DNA of 64,000 nt from Jeongeupia naejangsanensis (GTDB lineage: Bacteria > Pseudomonadota > Gammaproteobacteria > Burkholderiales > Chitinibacteraceae), in assembly GCF_016865585.1 (NCBI RefSeq), contig NZ_JAESND010000001.1, positions 992,001-1,056,000 on the forward strand, in the 5' to 3' direction. Positions 38,155 to 49,596 of the stretch are shown one piece after another. The notes beneath the pieces are model-generated. The model did no database searches, was not told the origin of the DNA, and was given only the letters and a program-made list of their open reading frames with translations. Each line of letters opens with the position of its first letter. Position 1 is the stretch's first letter. A program made the position numbers and the translations under genes.

Positions 38155-39795
38155 ATGAGCAACATCATTGAACTGAAAGTCCCCGATATCGGTGGCCACG
38201 ACAACGTCGACGTCATCGAAGTGCTGGTCAACGTCGGCGATACCGTCGACGTCGAGCAGTCGCTGATCACGCTGGAAACCGACAAGGCGACGATGGAAGT
38301 GCCGGCGACCCACGCCGGTGTCGTCAAGGAAGTGAAGATCAAGGTCGGTGACAAGGTCTCCGAAGGCAGCGTTGTGCTGGTCCTCGAAGTGGCTGCCGCC
38401 GCATCGGCACCTGCACCTGCAGCCGCACCGGCCCCGGCAGCAGCACCCGCACCGGTTGCCGCTCCGGCGGCAGCACCGGCCGCTGCGCCTGCAGCAGCCC
38501 AGTCCATCGAAGTCCGCGTCCCGGACATCGGCAACTTCGATGTCGTCGAAGTGATCGAGGTCACCGTCAAGGTCGGCGACACCATCGCCGTTGACGACAG
38601 CCTCGTCACGCTCGAATCGGACAAGGCCTCGATGGAAGTGCCGTCGACCGCCGCAGGCGTGGTCGAATCGGTCGCCATCAAGGTCGGCGACAAGGTCGCC
38701 CAGGGCGCGCTGATCGTCACCGTCAAGGGCGCCGCAGCTGCGGTTGCCGCCCCGGCTGCGGCCGCACCGGCGCCTGCCGCTGCTGCACCGGCACCGGTCG
38801 CCGCGCCTGCCCCCGTACCGGCCGCTGCTGCCGTTGCCGTGCCGGCTGCAAAGATCGATGACGCGAGCTTCAGGAAAGCCCACGCCAGCCCGTCGGTGCG
38901 CCGTTTCGCCCGCGACCTCGGCGTCGACCTGTCGCGCGTGACGGGCACCGGCCCGAAGGGCCGCATCCTGCACGAAGACGTGCAAGGCTTCGTCAAGTCG
39001 GTGATGTCCGGCGCCGCCGCTGCCCCGGCTGCTGCTGCAGCCACCGGTGGTTCGGGCGCGGGCCTGGATCTGCTGCCATGGCCGAAGGTCGATTTCGCCA
39101 AGTTCGGCCCGATCGAGACCAAGCCGCTGTCGAAGATCAAGAAGATCTCCGGTGCCAACCTTCACCGCAACTGGGTGGTCATCCCGCACGTCACGTTCAA
39201 CGACGAGTGCGACATCACCGAGCTTGAGGACTTCCGCAAGACCATCGGCAAGGAATGGGAAAAGGCCGGCCTGAAGCTGTCGCCGCTGGCCTTCATCATC
39301 AAGGCCGCCGCCGAAGCACTGAAGGCGTTCCCGGAAATGAACTCGTCGCTCGACGGTGACAACCTGGTGCTGAAGCAGTACTACAACATCGGTTTCGCTG
39401 CCGACACGCCGAACGGCCTCGTCGTCCCGGTCATCAAGAATGTAGACCAGAAGGGCCTGAAGCAGATCACCAAGGAGCTGTCCGAACTGTCGGCTCTGGC
39501 GCGTGACGGCAAGCTCAAGCCGACCGACATGCAGGGCGCGACGTTCACGATCAGCTCGCTTGGCGGCATCGGTGGCACCAGCTTCACCCCGATCGTCAAT
39601 GCACCGGAAGTCGCGATCCTCGGCGTCTGCAAGAGCCAGATCAAGCCGGTCTGGAACGGCAAGGAATTCGCGCCGCGCCTGATGTGCCCGCTGTCGCTGT
39701 CCTTCGATCACCGCGTGATCGACGGCGCGCAAGCCGGTCGCTTCACCGTGCATCTGGGCAAGCTGCTGGCCGACATCCGTCGTCTGGTCCTGTAA
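38155..39795 (+). CDS. aceF: Dihydrolipoamide acetyltransferase (pyruvate dehydrogenase E2)
   Basis: A 546-residue E2 with two lipoyl domains (about 3-78, lipoyl-Lys in [11 protein letters not shown]; and about 118-192, Lys in [11 protein letters not shown]). Ala/Pro linkers separate them from a peripheral subunit-binding domain ([17 protein letters not shown]) and the catalytic domain ending with [16 protein letters not shown], where His and Asp are catalytic. It moves the acetyl group to CoA. The first lipoyl domain is strikingly similar to the one at the start of lpdA. The linkers use mixed codons, unlike the pure repeats in dnaX. Confidence 0.98.
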   Translation: MSNIIELKVPDIGGHDNVDVIEVLVNVGDTVDVEQSLITLETDKATMEVPATHAGVVKEVKIKVGDKVSEGSVVLVLEVAAAASAPAPAAAPAPAAAPAPVAAPAAAPAAAPAAAQSIEVRVPDIGNFDVVEVIEVTVKVGDTIAVDDSLVTLESDKASMEVPSTAAGVVESVAIKVGDKVAQGALIVTVKGAAAAVAAPAAAAPAPAAAAPAPVAAPAPVPAAAAVAVPAAKIDDASFRKAHASPSVRRFARDLGVDLSRVTGTGPKGRILHEDVQGFVKSVMSGAAAAPAAAAATGGSGAGLDLLPWPKVDFAKFGPIETKPLSKIKKISGANLHRNWVVIPHVTFNDECDITELEDFRKTIGKEWEKAGLKLSPLAFIIKAAAEALKAFPEMNSSLDGDNLVLKQYYNIGFAADTPNGLVVPVIKNVDQKGLKQITKELSELSALARDGKLKPTDMQGATFTISSLGGIGGTSFTPIVNAPEVAILGVCKSQIKPVWNGKEFAPRLMCPLSLSFDHRVIDGAQAGRFTVHLGKLLADIRRLVL

Positions 39796-39803
39796 TACCC
39801 GCT

Positions 39804-39822
39804 GCCGGCCCACAAGGCCGGC
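39804..39822 (+). other. Stem-loop between aceF and lpdA
   Basis: Perfect seven-base-pair stem GCCGGCC/GGCCGGC with loop CACAA, eight bases after the aceF stop, without a T run. A second GGCCGG/CCGGCC pair lies at about 39835-39860. Confidence 0.55.
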
Positions 39823-39878
39823 GCCCCTCTCTCTGGCCGGTCGGGTACACCCCGGCCGGCAACTGAATGGAAGCAACC

Positions 39879-41663
39879 ATGAGCACGATTGAACTCAAGG
39901 TTCCGGATATCGGCGGCCACGACAACGTCGACATCATCGAAGTTTTCGTCAAGGTCGGCGATACCGTCGCCGTCGAAGACAGCCTGATCACGCTGGAAAC
40001 CGACAAGGCGACGATGGAAGTCCCGGCAACGCACGCCGGCGTCGTCAAGGAAGTGAAGGTCAAGGTCGGCGACAAGATCTCCGAAGGCGGCCTGATCGCC
40101 GTGGTCGAAGTCACCGCAGGTGCGGCAGCGGCAGCACCGGCTCCCGCTCCGGCCCCTGCCGCAGCTGCACCGGCACCCGCAGCGGCCCCGGCCACCGCAC
40201 CGCAAGCCGGCAGCCACAGCGGTGGCGCCGACATCGAATGCGAAGTGATGGTTCTGGGCGGCGGCCCCGGCGGTTACTCCGCCGCGTTCCGCGCTGCCGA
40301 CCTCGGCATGACGACCGTCATCGTCGAACGCTTCGCCACACTGGGCGGTGTCTGCCTCAACGTCGGCTGCCTGCCTTCCAAGGCACTGCTGCACAACGCT
40401 TTCGTCATCGACGAAGTCGCCCACCTGGCCCAGAACGGCATCAAGTTCGGCGAGCCGGAAATCGATATCGACGCGCTGCGCGGCTACAAGGAAAAGGTCA
40501 TCGGCCAGCTGACGCGTGGCCTTGCCGGCATGGCCAAGACCCGCAAGGTCGAGACCGTTCGCGGCATCGGTACCTTCATCGATCCGCACCATATCGAAGT
40601 GCAACTGACTTCGGGCGCGGGCAAGGAACTGACCGGCGAGAAGAAGATCGTCAAGTTCAACAAGGCCATCATTGCCGCCGGTTCGTCGGTCTTCAAGCTG
40701 CCGTTCGTGCCGGACGATCCGCGCGTGGTCGACTCGACCGGCGCGCTCGAGCTGAAGTCGGTACCGGGCAAGATGCTCATCCTTGGCGGCGGCATCATCG
40801 GTCTGGAAATGGGCACCGTGTACTCGACGCTGGGTTCGCGTCTGGACGTGGTCGAAATGACCGACGGCCTGATGCAGGGTGCCGACCGCGATCTCGTCAA
40901 GGTCTGGACCAAGTGGAACAACCACCGCTTCGACAACATCATGCTCAACACCAGAACGGTTGCGCTGGAAGCCAAGGAAGACGGCATCTGGGCAACCTTC
41001 GAAGGTGAAAACGCACCGAAGGAACCGGTCCGTTACGATCTGGTCCTGCACGCCACCGGCCGCGTGCCGAACGGCAAGAAGATCGGCGCCGAGAACGCCG
41101 GCGTCATCGTCGATCAGCGTGGCTTCATCAACGTTGACAGCCAGCAGCGCACCAACGTGCCGCACATCTTCGCGATCGGCGACCTCGTCGGCCAGCCGAT
41201 GCTGGCCCACAAGGCCGTGCACGAAGCCCACGTCGCAGCCGAGAATGCCTTCGGTGAAAAGGCCTACTTCGACGCACGCGTGATCCCGGGCGTCGCGTAT
41301 ACCGATCCGGAAGTGGCATGGGTCGGCATGACCGAAGACCAGGCCAAGAAGGACGGCAAGGCGATCAAGAAGGGTGTGTTCCCTTGGTCCGCCTCGGGCC
41401 GCGCCATTGCCAATGGTCGAGACGAAGGCTTCACCAAGCTGATTTTCGACGCCGAAAACGGCCAGATCCTCGGTGGTGCCATCGTCGGCCCGCACGCCGG
41501 CGACATGATCGGCGAAATCTGCCTGGCGATCGAAATGGGTGCGGATGCCGTGGATATCGGCAAGACCATCCACCCGCATCCGACCATGGGCGAATCGATC
41601 GGCATGGCCGCCGAAGTGGCCAAGGGCGTTTGTACCGACCTGCCGCCGCAACGCAAGCGCTGA
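39879..41663 (+). CDS. lpdA: Dihydrolipoamide dehydrogenase with N-terminal lipoyl domain (PdhL-type E3)
   Basis: A 594-residue E3. A lipoyl domain (about 1-78, Lys in [11 protein letters not shown]) and an Ala/Pro linker precede the flavoenzyme. It has FAD site [19 protein letters not shown], redox disulfide [19 protein letters not shown] site [13 protein letters not shown], and the C-terminal His-Glu active pair in [15 protein letters not shown]. Fusion of a lipoyl domain to E3 is typical of Neisseria and many betaproteobacteria. ATG 39879 is preferred because GGAAG lies five bases upstream; ATG 39867 is in frame and possible. Confidence 0.97.
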   Translation: MSTIELKVPDIGGHDNVDIIEVFVKVGDTVAVEDSLITLETDKATMEVPATHAGVVKEVKVKVGDKISEGGLIAVVEVTAGAAAAAPAPAPAPAAAAPAPAAAPATAPQAGSHSGGADIECEVMVLGGGPGGYSAAFRAADLGMTTVIVERFATLGGVCLNVGCLPSKALLHNAFVIDEVAHLAQNGIKFGEPEIDIDALRGYKEKVIGQLTRGLAGMAKTRKVETVRGIGTFIDPHHIEVQLTSGAGKELTGEKKIVKFNKAIIAAGSSVFKLPFVPDDPRVVDSTGALELKSVPGKMLILGGGIIGLEMGTVYSTLGSRLDVVEMTDGLMQGADRDLVKVWTKWNNHRFDNIMLNTRTVALEAKEDGIWATFEGENAPKEPVRYDLVLHATGRVPNGKKIGAENAGVIVDQRGFINVDSQQRTNVPHIFAIGDLVGQPMLAHKAVHEAHVAAENAFGEKAYFDARVIPGVAYTDPEVAWVGMTEDQAKKDGKAIKKGVFPWSASGRAIANGRDEGFTKLIFDAENGQILGGAIVGPHAGDMIGEICLAIEMGADAVDIGKTIHPHPTMGESIGMAAEVAKGVCTDLPPQRKR

Positions 41664-41682
41664 TCACGCAAGCAGCCAGTAA

Positions 41683-41716
41683 AAACGCCGCATCTTTCGG
41701 ATGCGGCGTTTTTTTA
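41683..41716 (+). terminator. Terminator of the pyruvate dehydrogenase operon
   Basis: Twelve-base-pair stem AAACGCCGCATC/GATGCGGCGTTT with loop TTTCG, followed by a T run. It lies 20 bases after the lpdA stop, and the A-run on its left side could also serve the convergent gene. Confidence 0.93.
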
Positions 41717-41745
41717 TGCCCGATACCGGGGGCGGCCAGGGTGGA

Positions 41746-43557
<1,812 letters not shown>

Positions 43558-44026
43558 TCAATACTCCCTGTCATTTTCATGTCATCACCGTCATATACCG
43601 GGCATCAATACACATCAATTCTCTATTGATCCGGAATATCGTAAAATTCTAACATACAATTATTTACGCCTGTCCACAGGAAAGTCGGCGGATATGCGAA
43701 ATCGGTATACCAGGGTTAATCAATCGCGATGGTCAAGCAGATATACAACGCATGCCCATTGGGTAAATCCAATTCCCAATCCTTTCGCCAAAAACAAACA
43801 GCCGGGCATTAATCCAGTTAAAACAGCACATTGAATGGCCAGGTCTTTCCATTTCGCGCTGGCGTTCGTCCAGGCCGCGTGATCACGGCACACATACGCC
43901 TGCAATCAAACGCAGCCAATCTGGCCAGTACCGCACACCGGATGCCAACCGGATTGCGGCTGGTGCGTTATACCGAACAAGCAAGTCGCCCTGTCGCGGC
44001 CCCCTCACCTCACCACGTTGTTACGT
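43558..44026. promoter_or_regulatory. A+T-rich divergent region between autotransporter and permease genes
   Basis: About 470 bases with no convincing gene. The half next to the autotransporter is strongly A+T-rich and holds an ATCAAT/ATTGAT inverted repeat near 43615-43630. A TTGATG/TATATG pair there (minus strand) is spaced by only 15 bases, so no promoter is called. The half next to the permease shows no recognisable signal. Confidence 0.4.
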
Positions 44027-45754
44027 ATGATCCGATTCCAATATTTCCCCCGTCAGGTCGTCGACGCCGGCGGCAACCGCTGGGACTGGGCGCTGCTGCC
44101 GCTGGTGCTCGCCGCACTGGTGCTGCTTGCCTACGGCGCACGGCAGATGGTCGCGCCCTACCAGATCGGCGCGGTGCTGCCGATCTCGCTCGACCCGACC
44201 TCCTTGCCCTACTACCTGTTGCGCACGACGCTGCGGATGTTCATCGCGCTCGCAGCATCACTGCTGTTCAGCTTCGTGTTCGCCGCGCTCGCCGCCAAGA
44301 TCCGGGCCTGCGAGAAAGTTCTCGTCCCGATGCTCGACATCCTCCAGTCGATTCCGGTGCTCGGCTTCCTGTCGATCACCGTTACCGGTTTCATCGCGCT
44401 GTTTCCGGGCAACCTGTTCGGCGTCGAATGTGCCGCGATTTTTGCGATCTTCACGTCGCAGGCGTGGAACATGGCGTTCTCGCTGTACCAGTCGATGCGG
44501 ACGGTGCCGAACGAGCTGTCCGAAGCCGCACGCGTGTTCCAGCTTTCGGGCTGGCAGCGCTTCTGGCGGCTGGAGCTGCCGTTCGCGATGCCGCAGCTGT
44601 TGTGGAACATGATGATGTCGATGTCCGGCGGCTGGTTTTTCGTCGTCGCGTCCGAAGCGATCTCGGTCTCCGGGCAGGACATCAAGCTGCCAGGCATCGG
44701 CTCCTACATCGCCGCCGCAATCGAAGCGCGCGACATGGGCGCGATCGCCTGGGCGATTGCGGCGATGGGCATCGGCATCCTGTTGTACGACCAGCTATTC
44801 TTCCGGCCGCTGCTTGCCTGGGCCGACAAGTTCCGTTTCGAGGCCACCGGCGGTGATTCGGCACAGTCATCGTGGCTGCTGACGCTGGCGCGCCGGACCG
44901 ACGTGATGCAGAAAGTCGCGCTGTCGGGTATCGCAGTGTTCGAACGCAGCTTCACCTGGTTCCGCAAGGCGCACGACGGCACGTCGATTCTGGCGCGCGC
45001 CCGGCCTGCGCCGGTCTGGCAGTCGCGCGCGGCCGATGCGGTCATTGCCGCACTGGTGCTGATTGCGCTGTGGCAGCTGTTCAGCTTCATTCACGCCGAA
45101 GTCGGCTGGGGCGAGACCGGCCGCGTGTTCGTGCTGGGCTTTTACACGCTGGTCCGCGTACTGTTGCTGATCGCGCTGGCTGCACTGGTCTGGGTGCCGA
45201 TCGGCATCTGGATCGGCCTGAACCCGCGCTGGGCCGACCGGCTGCAGGCCATCGCCCAGTTCCTCGCCGCCTTCCCGGCCAACCTGATGTTCCCGATCGC
45301 CGTGATGGCCATCGTCCATTTCGGCCTGAACCCGAACATCTGGCTGTCGCCGCTGATGGTGCTCGGCACCCAGTGGTACATCCTGTTCAACGTCATCGCC
45401 GGCGCATCGACGGTACCGACCGAACTGCGCTATGCCGCACAGAACCTCGGCCTCTCCGGCTGGCTCAAGTGGAAGCGCTACCTGCTGCCGGCAATTTTCC
45501 CCAGCTTCGTCACCGGCGCCATCACCGCCAGCGGTGGCTCGTGGAACGCCAGCATCGTCGCCGAATTCGTCTCGTGGGGCCCGACGACGCTGAAGGCACA
45601 GGGCCTTGGCAGCTACATCGCACAAATGACCGCCGCCGGCGACTTTCCGCGCATCGCACTGGGCATCGGCGTCATGTGCGTCTTCGTGATGGGCCTCAAC
45701 CACTTCGTCTGGCGCCGCCTGTACCGGCTCGCCGAATCGAAAATGCACTTCTGA
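44027..45754 (+). CDS. Fused double permease of a NitT/TauT-type ABC importer
   Basis: A 575-residue membrane protein made of two similar permease domains in one chain: about 1-275 and 330-575, each with about six spans and an EAA-like loop ([20 protein letters not shown] and [20 protein letters not shown]). Such fusions replace the usual homodimer of nitrate/sulfonate-type permeases. ATG 44027 is used; TTG 44018 is an alternative. The ATPase gene follows after 14 bases. No binding-protein gene lies beside it in this window, so the substrate is unknown. Confidence 0.88.
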   Translation: MIRFQYFPRQVVDAGGNRWDWALLPLVLAALVLLAYGARQMVAPYQIGAVLPISLDPTSLPYYLLRTTLRMFIALAASLLFSFVFAALAAKIRACEKVLVPMLDILQSIPVLGFLSITVTGFIALFPGNLFGVECAAIFAIFTSQAWNMAFSLYQSMRTVPNELSEAARVFQLSGWQRFWRLELPFAMPQLLWNMMMSMSGGWFFVVASEAISVSGQDIKLPGIGSYIAAAIEARDMGAIAWAIAAMGIGILLYDQLFFRPLLAWADKFRFEATGGDSAQSSWLLTLARRTDVMQKVALSGIAVFERSFTWFRKAHDGTSILARARPAPVWQSRAADAVIAALVLIALWQLFSFIHAEVGWGETGRVFVLGFYTLVRVLLLIALAALVWVPIGIWIGLNPRWADRLQAIAQFLAAFPANLMFPIAVMAIVHFGLNPNIWLSPLMVLGTQWYILFNVIAGASTVPTELRYAAQNLGLSGWLKWKRYLLPAIFPSFVTGAITASGGSWNASIVAEFVSWGPTTLKAQGLGSYIAQMTAAGDFPRIALGIGVMCVFVMGLNHFVWRRLYRLAESKMHF

Positions 45755-45768
45755 ACAGATCGAAAACC

Positions 45769-47058
45769 ATGACCGAAAAACTGATCGAACTGAAAAACGT
45801 CGGCAAATCGTTCCACTCGGCCGATGGCGCCGCACGCAACGTGCTGTCGGGCGTCGACTTCACGCTGGCCGACGGCGAGATCGTCGCCCTGCTCGGCCAG
45901 TCCGGCTCGGGCAAATCGACGCTGCTGCGGATCATGGCCGGCCTGATCAATGCCGACGGCGGTGACGTCAACTATCGCGGTCAGCCGCTGTACGGCCCGG
46001 CGCGCGGCATCACCATGGTGTTCCAGTCGTTCGCGCTGTTTCCGTGGCTGACGGTACAGCAGAACGTCGAGCTCGGCCTCGAGGCGCAGGGCATTGCGCC
46101 TAGCGAGCGTGCGCGCCGCGCCGAAGCGGCGATCGACATGATCGGTCTGTCCGGCTTCGAGGGAGCGTTGCCGCGCGAATTGTCGGGCGGCATGCGCCAG
46201 CGCGTCGGCATCGCCCGCGCGCTGGTGATGGAGCCGGATGTGCTGCTGATGGACGAAGCGTTTTCGGCGCTCGACGTGCTGACCGGCGAGCAGCTGCGCG
46301 ACGACATGCTCGAACTGTGGGAAGGCAAAACCACGCCGATGAAGGGCATCCTCGTCGTGTCGCACAATATCGAGGAAGCCGTGATGATGGCCGACCGGGT
46401 ACTGATCTTCGCCAGCGACCCGGGCCGGGTGCGCGCCGAGCTGCGCATTCCGCTGCCGCGACCGCGCGACGCCGACAGTCCGCAGGTGCGCTCGCTGATC
46501 GACCAGATCTACGCACTGATGACCGCCAAGGCGCCACGCCGCGCCGCCGAAACGCGCCTGACACTGGCGAGCCGCCTGCCCGCCGCCGACGTGCACCGGA
46601 TGGAAGGCGTGCTCGAACGCCTGATGGAAACGCCGTTCAACGGTCGCGCCGACCTGCCGAAACTGGCCGAAGACACCGAGCTGACCGACGACGAGTTGCT
46701 ACCGTTGACCGAAGCGCTGCACCTCTTCGGACTCGCGCAATTGGCGCACGGCGACATCGTCGTCACCGCACTTGGCCAGCGCTACACCGGCGCCGACAAC
46801 ACCGAGCGGCAACGGCTGTTCGGCGAGCAACTGCTGGCGCACGTTCCCCTCGCTGCGCACATCCGCCACAGCCTGCAACAGGAAGACGACGGCGAGCTGC
46901 CAGAGGAGCCCTTCCTCAAACTGCTGCGCGAGTCGCTGCACGCCGAGGAGGCCGAACAGGCACTGAAAACCGTGATCGAATGGGGCCGCTACGGCGAGGT
47001 CTACGAATACAACTATCACACCGGGATGATCCAGCTCCCCGAGGCCGATGCCGGTTGA
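45769..47058 (+). CDS. ABC importer ATPase with C-terminal AAA-associated domain
   Basis: A 429-residue protein. The N-terminal ATPase (about 1-260) has [38 protein letters not shown] and a switch His in [10 protein letters not shown], closest to the nitrate/taurine-type SsuB/NrtD group. The extra region (about 280-425) matches the AAA-associated C-terminal domain described on some of these ATPases, with a winged-helix-like part and an acidic ending. It pairs with the fused permease just upstream. The extra domain may sense something in the cytoplasm, but this is inference. Confidence 0.9.
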   Translation: MTEKLIELKNVGKSFHSADGAARNVLSGVDFTLADGEIVALLGQSGSGKSTLLRIMAGLINADGGDVNYRGQPLYGPARGITMVFQSFALFPWLTVQQNVELGLEAQGIAPSERARRAEAAIDMIGLSGFEGALPRELSGGMRQRVGIARALVMEPDVLLMDEAFSALDVLTGEQLRDDMLELWEGKTTPMKGILVVSHNIEEAVMMADRVLIFASDPGRVRAELRIPLPRPRDADSPQVRSLIDQIYALMTAKAPRRAAETRLTLASRLPAADVHRMEGVLERLMETPFNGRADLPKLAEDTELTDDELLPLTEALHLFGLAQLAHGDIVVTALGQRYTGADNTERQRLFGEQLLAHVPLAAHIRHSLQQEDDGELPEEPFLKLLRESLHAEEAEQALKTVIEWGRYGEVYEYNYHTGMIQLPEADAG

Positions 47059-47130
47059 CCGGTTCGGCTGGCGCGTTTGCCGCGCGCATGACGACGGCGT
47101 AGGCTGGATCAATCGATTACGGAGATCGCC

Positions 47131-47667
47131 ATGATCCGCCTTGCTACCGCCCTGCTGCTCGGTCTCGCCCTCGGGACCGCGCAGGCCGCCTGTCCGCCGC
47201 TGCTCAACCATCGGTTCAAGACCCTGCAGGGCGAGCCGTTCGATCTGTGCCAGGCTGCGGGCAAGCCGGTGCTGGTGGTCAACACCGCCAGCAAGTGCGG
47301 CTTTGCGCCGCAGTTCGACGCGCTGGAAAAGCTCTACGCCAGGTACAAGGATCGGGGGCTACTGGTCGTCGGCTTCCCGTCGAACGACTTCAAGCAGGAA
47401 CTCGAGACCAACAAGGAAATCGGCGACTTCTGCAAGCTGACCTATATGGTGCAGTTCCCGATGATGGAAAAATCGGCTGTGCGCGGCGATGACGTCAATC
47501 CGTTCTATCGCGACCTGATCAAGGCCAGCGGCACCAGCCCGAAATGGAACTTCTACAAATACCTGATCGCCCCGGACGGCAAGACCGTGACCGCGTTCAC
47601 GCCGATGACCAAACCGGACGACCCGGCCATCGTCGCCCCGATCGAACAGTGGCTGAAATCGCACTGA
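47131..47667 (+). CDS. Periplasmic glutathione peroxidase-family thiol peroxidase
   Basis: A 178-residue protein with signal peptide MIRLATALLLGLALGTAQA, so it works in the periplasm. The peroxidatic Cys56 is in NTASKCGFAP, and Trp-Asn are present in SPKWNFYKYL. The usual FPCNQF segment reads FPSNDF, so the common Gln of the active site is Asp here and the second Cys is Ser. It should reduce peroxides using thioredoxin-like donors rather than glutathione. GGAG precedes the ATG. Confidence 0.93.
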   Translation: MIRLATALLLGLALGTAQAACPPLLNHRFKTLQGEPFDLCQAAGKPVLVVNTASKCGFAPQFDALEKLYARYKDRGLLVVGFPSNDFKQELETNKEIGDFCKLTYMVQFPMMEKSAVRGDDVNPFYRDLIKASGTSPKWNFYKYLIAPDGKTVTAFTPMTKPDDPAIVAPIEQWLKSH

Positions 47668-47675
47668 CGAAAATC

Positions 47676-47704
47676 TTGCACTTATAGAACCAACGTTCTA
47701 TACA
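47676..47704 (+). promoter_or_regulatory. Sigma-70 promoter with repressor-type palindrome in the spacer
   Basis: TTGCAC (47676-47681) and TATACA (47699-47704) are separated by exactly 17 bases. The spacer and -10 contain a perfect inverted repeat TATAGAAC-CAAC-GTTCTATA (47683-47702). This is the usual layout of a TetR/MarR-type repressor site. Transcription would begin near 47711 and run into the DUF4287 gene. Confidence 0.8.
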
Positions 47705-47747
47705 TCAGCGGTCGCTGGCATCGCCAGCCCTTCCCGAGGAAAGCAGA

Positions 47748-47960
47748 ATGGATGAAAAGGTCAAAGGCCCCGCCTCGTATTTCCCGTCAATCGAGAAAAA
47801 GTACGGCCACCCGATCCAGCACTGGCTGGACCTGCTGGCAAAGGCAGGTGACAAGAAGCACAAGGAGCTGGTCGACTGGCTGAAATCGGAACACCTGCTC
47901 GGCCATGGCCACGCCAACGCACTGGTCGCCCACTTCCTGAGCCAGACCAAACCGCGTTGA
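47748..47960 (+). CDS. DUF4287-domain small protein
   Basis: A 70-residue protein built from the DUF4287 pattern: SYFPSIEKKYGHPIQHWLDLL, then a Lys-rich helix and LLGHGHANALVAHFL. The function of this domain is not known; it is often found near DUF1801 or SRPBCC proteins. GAGGAAAG precedes the ATG. It is the first gene after a promoter with a palindromic operator and is followed closely by an SRPBCC gene, so the three genes 47748-48939 form an operon. Confidence 0.88.
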   Translation: MDEKVKGPASYFPSIEKKYGHPIQHWLDLLAKAGDKKHKELVDWLKSEHLLGHGHANALVAHFLSQTKPR

Positions 47961-47986
47961 CCGGCCAACAAGCCGAAGCATTCGCC

Positions 47987-48412
47987 ATGTGGACTCACGA
48001 ACACAGCATCGACGCCTCGGTCCCGGCCGAACGCGTCTGGCCCCTGTTCACCAATACCGGACAGTGGCCCCGCTGGAATGCCGGCGTGGCTGCGATCGAA
48101 CTGCACGGGCCGTTCGCCGATGGCTCCACCTTCACGATGACCCTGCCCGACGGCGCTCAGTTGACCAGCACACTGCGCGACGTTCACCCGAACCGCAGCT
48201 TCAGCGATGAAACTACCGTCGACGGCACCCTCGTCGTCGTCATCCACAGTCTCGATCCGTTGCCGGGCGGCGGTACGAGAATCCGCTATGCAACCGAAAT
48301 CACCGGCCCGGCTGCCGCCGATATCGGCCAGGCCGTCACCGCCGACTTTCCGGATGTGCTGGCGGCGCTCAAGCAACTGGCCGAATCCGGCGCGTACAGG
48401 ACTCACGAATGA
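47987..48412 (+). CDS. SRPBCC-family protein (polyketide cyclase/START-like)
   Basis: A 141-residue protein of the SRPBCC superfamily: HEHSIDASVPAERVWPLFTN, then WPRWNAGVAAIELHGPFADG and a C-terminal long helix. These proteins bind hydrophobic small molecules. ATG 47987 (MWTHEHSIDAS) is preferred over a TTG at 47957 that overlaps the gene before. Its stop overlaps the next start as ATGA. The ligand is unknown. Confidence 0.88.
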   Translation: MWTHEHSIDASVPAERVWPLFTNTGQWPRWNAGVAAIELHGPFADGSTFTMTLPDGAQLTSTLRDVHPNRSFSDETTVDGTLVVVIHSLDPLPGGGTRIRYATEITGPAAADIGQAVTADFPDVLAALKQLAESGAYRTHE

Positions 48413-48939
48413 AGTTGCTTGCACTATCCGGCAGCCTGCGTGCTGCCTCGCACAACACCGCGCTGCTTCGCGCCTGCGCCTTGCTGGCACCTGCCGGCAT
48501 GCAACTGACGCTGTATCCGACGCTGGGCCTGCTGCCGCTGTTCAACCCCGACTTGGAGGCGATACCGCCTGAACCGGTCGCCGACTTGCGGGCGCAAATC
48601 ATCGCCGCCGATGCCCTGCTCATCGCCAGCCCGGAGTATGCACACGGCGTGAGTGGCGTCATGAAAAATGCCCTCGACTGGATGGTGTCCAGCGAAGCCT
48701 TCGTCGACAAACCGGTCGCACTGCTCAATGCCTCGCCGCGCGCCACGCATGCCCAGGCCGCATTGCGCGAAATCCTCTGCACCATGTCGGCCAGACTGAT
48801 CGAAGATGCCTCGCTGGCCGTCCCCATCCTGGGAAGCAAGCTCGATATACAGGGCATCTGCGCACATCCGGCGATTTCGTCCAGCTTGCTGGGCGCGCTA
48901 ACCGCGCTGCAGATGCACCCCGTCAGCCTGAGCGCCTGA
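48409..48939 (+). CDS. NADPH-dependent FMN reductase-family protein
   Basis: A 176-residue flavodoxin-like reductase. The FMN phosphate loop is SGSLRAASHNTALLR, and SPEYAHGVSGVMKNALDWM is the family hallmark. Members reduce FMN, quinones, chromate or azo compounds. It is coupled to the SRPBCC gene by an ATGA overlap, so it is part of an inducible detoxification-like operon. The stop codon lies inside an eight-base tandem repeat, so the C-terminus (SLSA) may vary among strains. Confidence 0.92.
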   Translation: MKLLALSGSLRAASHNTALLRACALLAPAGMQLTLYPTLGLLPLFNPDLEAIPPEPVADLRAQIIAADALLIASPEYAHGVSGVMKNALDWMVSSEAFVDKPVALLNASPRATHAQAALREILCTMSARLIEDASLAVPILGSKLDIQGICAHPAISSSLLGALTALQMHPVSLSA

Positions 48940-48966
48940 GCGCCTAAGCGCCTAAGCGCCTAAGCG
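48930..48966 (+). repeat. Octanucleotide tandem repeat over the FMN reductase stop codon
   Basis: Four units, GAGCGCCT twice and AAGCGCCT twice, plus a partial AAGCGG. The stop TGA (48937-48939) is made by the junction of the first two units. An eight-base change is out of frame. Confidence 0.9.
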
Positions 48967-48971
48967 GCAGA

Positions 48972-49508
48972 TTATTCGTCCCGCAGGTCGTTCAAACCGG
49001 GGAACAAGACCTCGGTAAACCCGAAGCGCGTCATGTCCCGTATCCGCTGCGGATAAAGCACGCCCCACAGATGGTCGCATTCGTGCTGGACGACGCGGGC
49101 GTGAAAGCCGCTCACCTCCCGGGCGATCGTTTCACCGTACTGGTCGAAGCCGCGATAGCGGATCCGGACATGGCGCGGCACTTCGCCGCGCAGGCCGGGG
49201 ACCGACAGGCAGCCCTCCCAGCCCAGTTCCTCGTCGTCACCCAGCAGCGTGATTTCCGGGTTGATCAGCACCGTCTGCGGCACCGGTGCGGCGTCCGGAT
49301 AGCGCGGGCTGGCATCGAAGCCGAAGATCACGACCTGCAGGTTGACACCGATTTGCGGCGCCGCGATGCCAACGCCGTTGGTCGCGCGCATGGTGTCGAA
49401 CAGGTCATCGATCAGTGCGTGCAGCTCGGGCGTATCAAAGTCGGCCACCAACTCGGATCGCTGCAGCAGGCTGGGCGAACCCATTTTCAAGACGGGGCGA
49501 ACGGCCAT
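48972..49508 (-). CDS. def: Peptide deformylase
   Basis: A 178-residue metal enzyme with all three motifs: [18 protein letters not shown] (metal Cys) and QHECDH (metal His pair). It removes the formyl group from nascent proteins. ATG 49508 follows AAGGAAAA with good spacing. It is not next to fmt, as the main def usually is, and its sequence ([20 protein letters not shown]) fits a second, type I paralogue. Whether it is the only deformylase of the genome cannot be seen. Confidence 0.95.
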   Translation of the reverse strand: MAVRPVLKMGSPSLLQRSELVADFDTPELHALIDDLFDTMRATNGVGIAAPQIGVNLQVVIFGFDASPRYPDAAPVPQTVLINPEITLLGDDEELGWEGCLSVPGLRGEVPRHVRIRYRGFDQYGETIAREVSGFHARVVQHECDHLWGVLYPQRIRDMTRFGFTEVLFPGLNDLRDE

Positions 49509-49596
49509 GATGTTTTCCTTTTTACCGCCAGCGCACGCCGACGACGCGGCGCGTGTGGCGCAGATCCCGAAATGGCCGATGCACCGGCCCGCCCCT

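Noticed and set aside
47683-47702. LexA box of the GAAC-N4-GTTC kind
   Set aside because: That form belongs to Gram-positive LexA; betaproteobacterial LexA uses CTGT-N8-ACAG, and the genes downstream are not DNA-repair genes.
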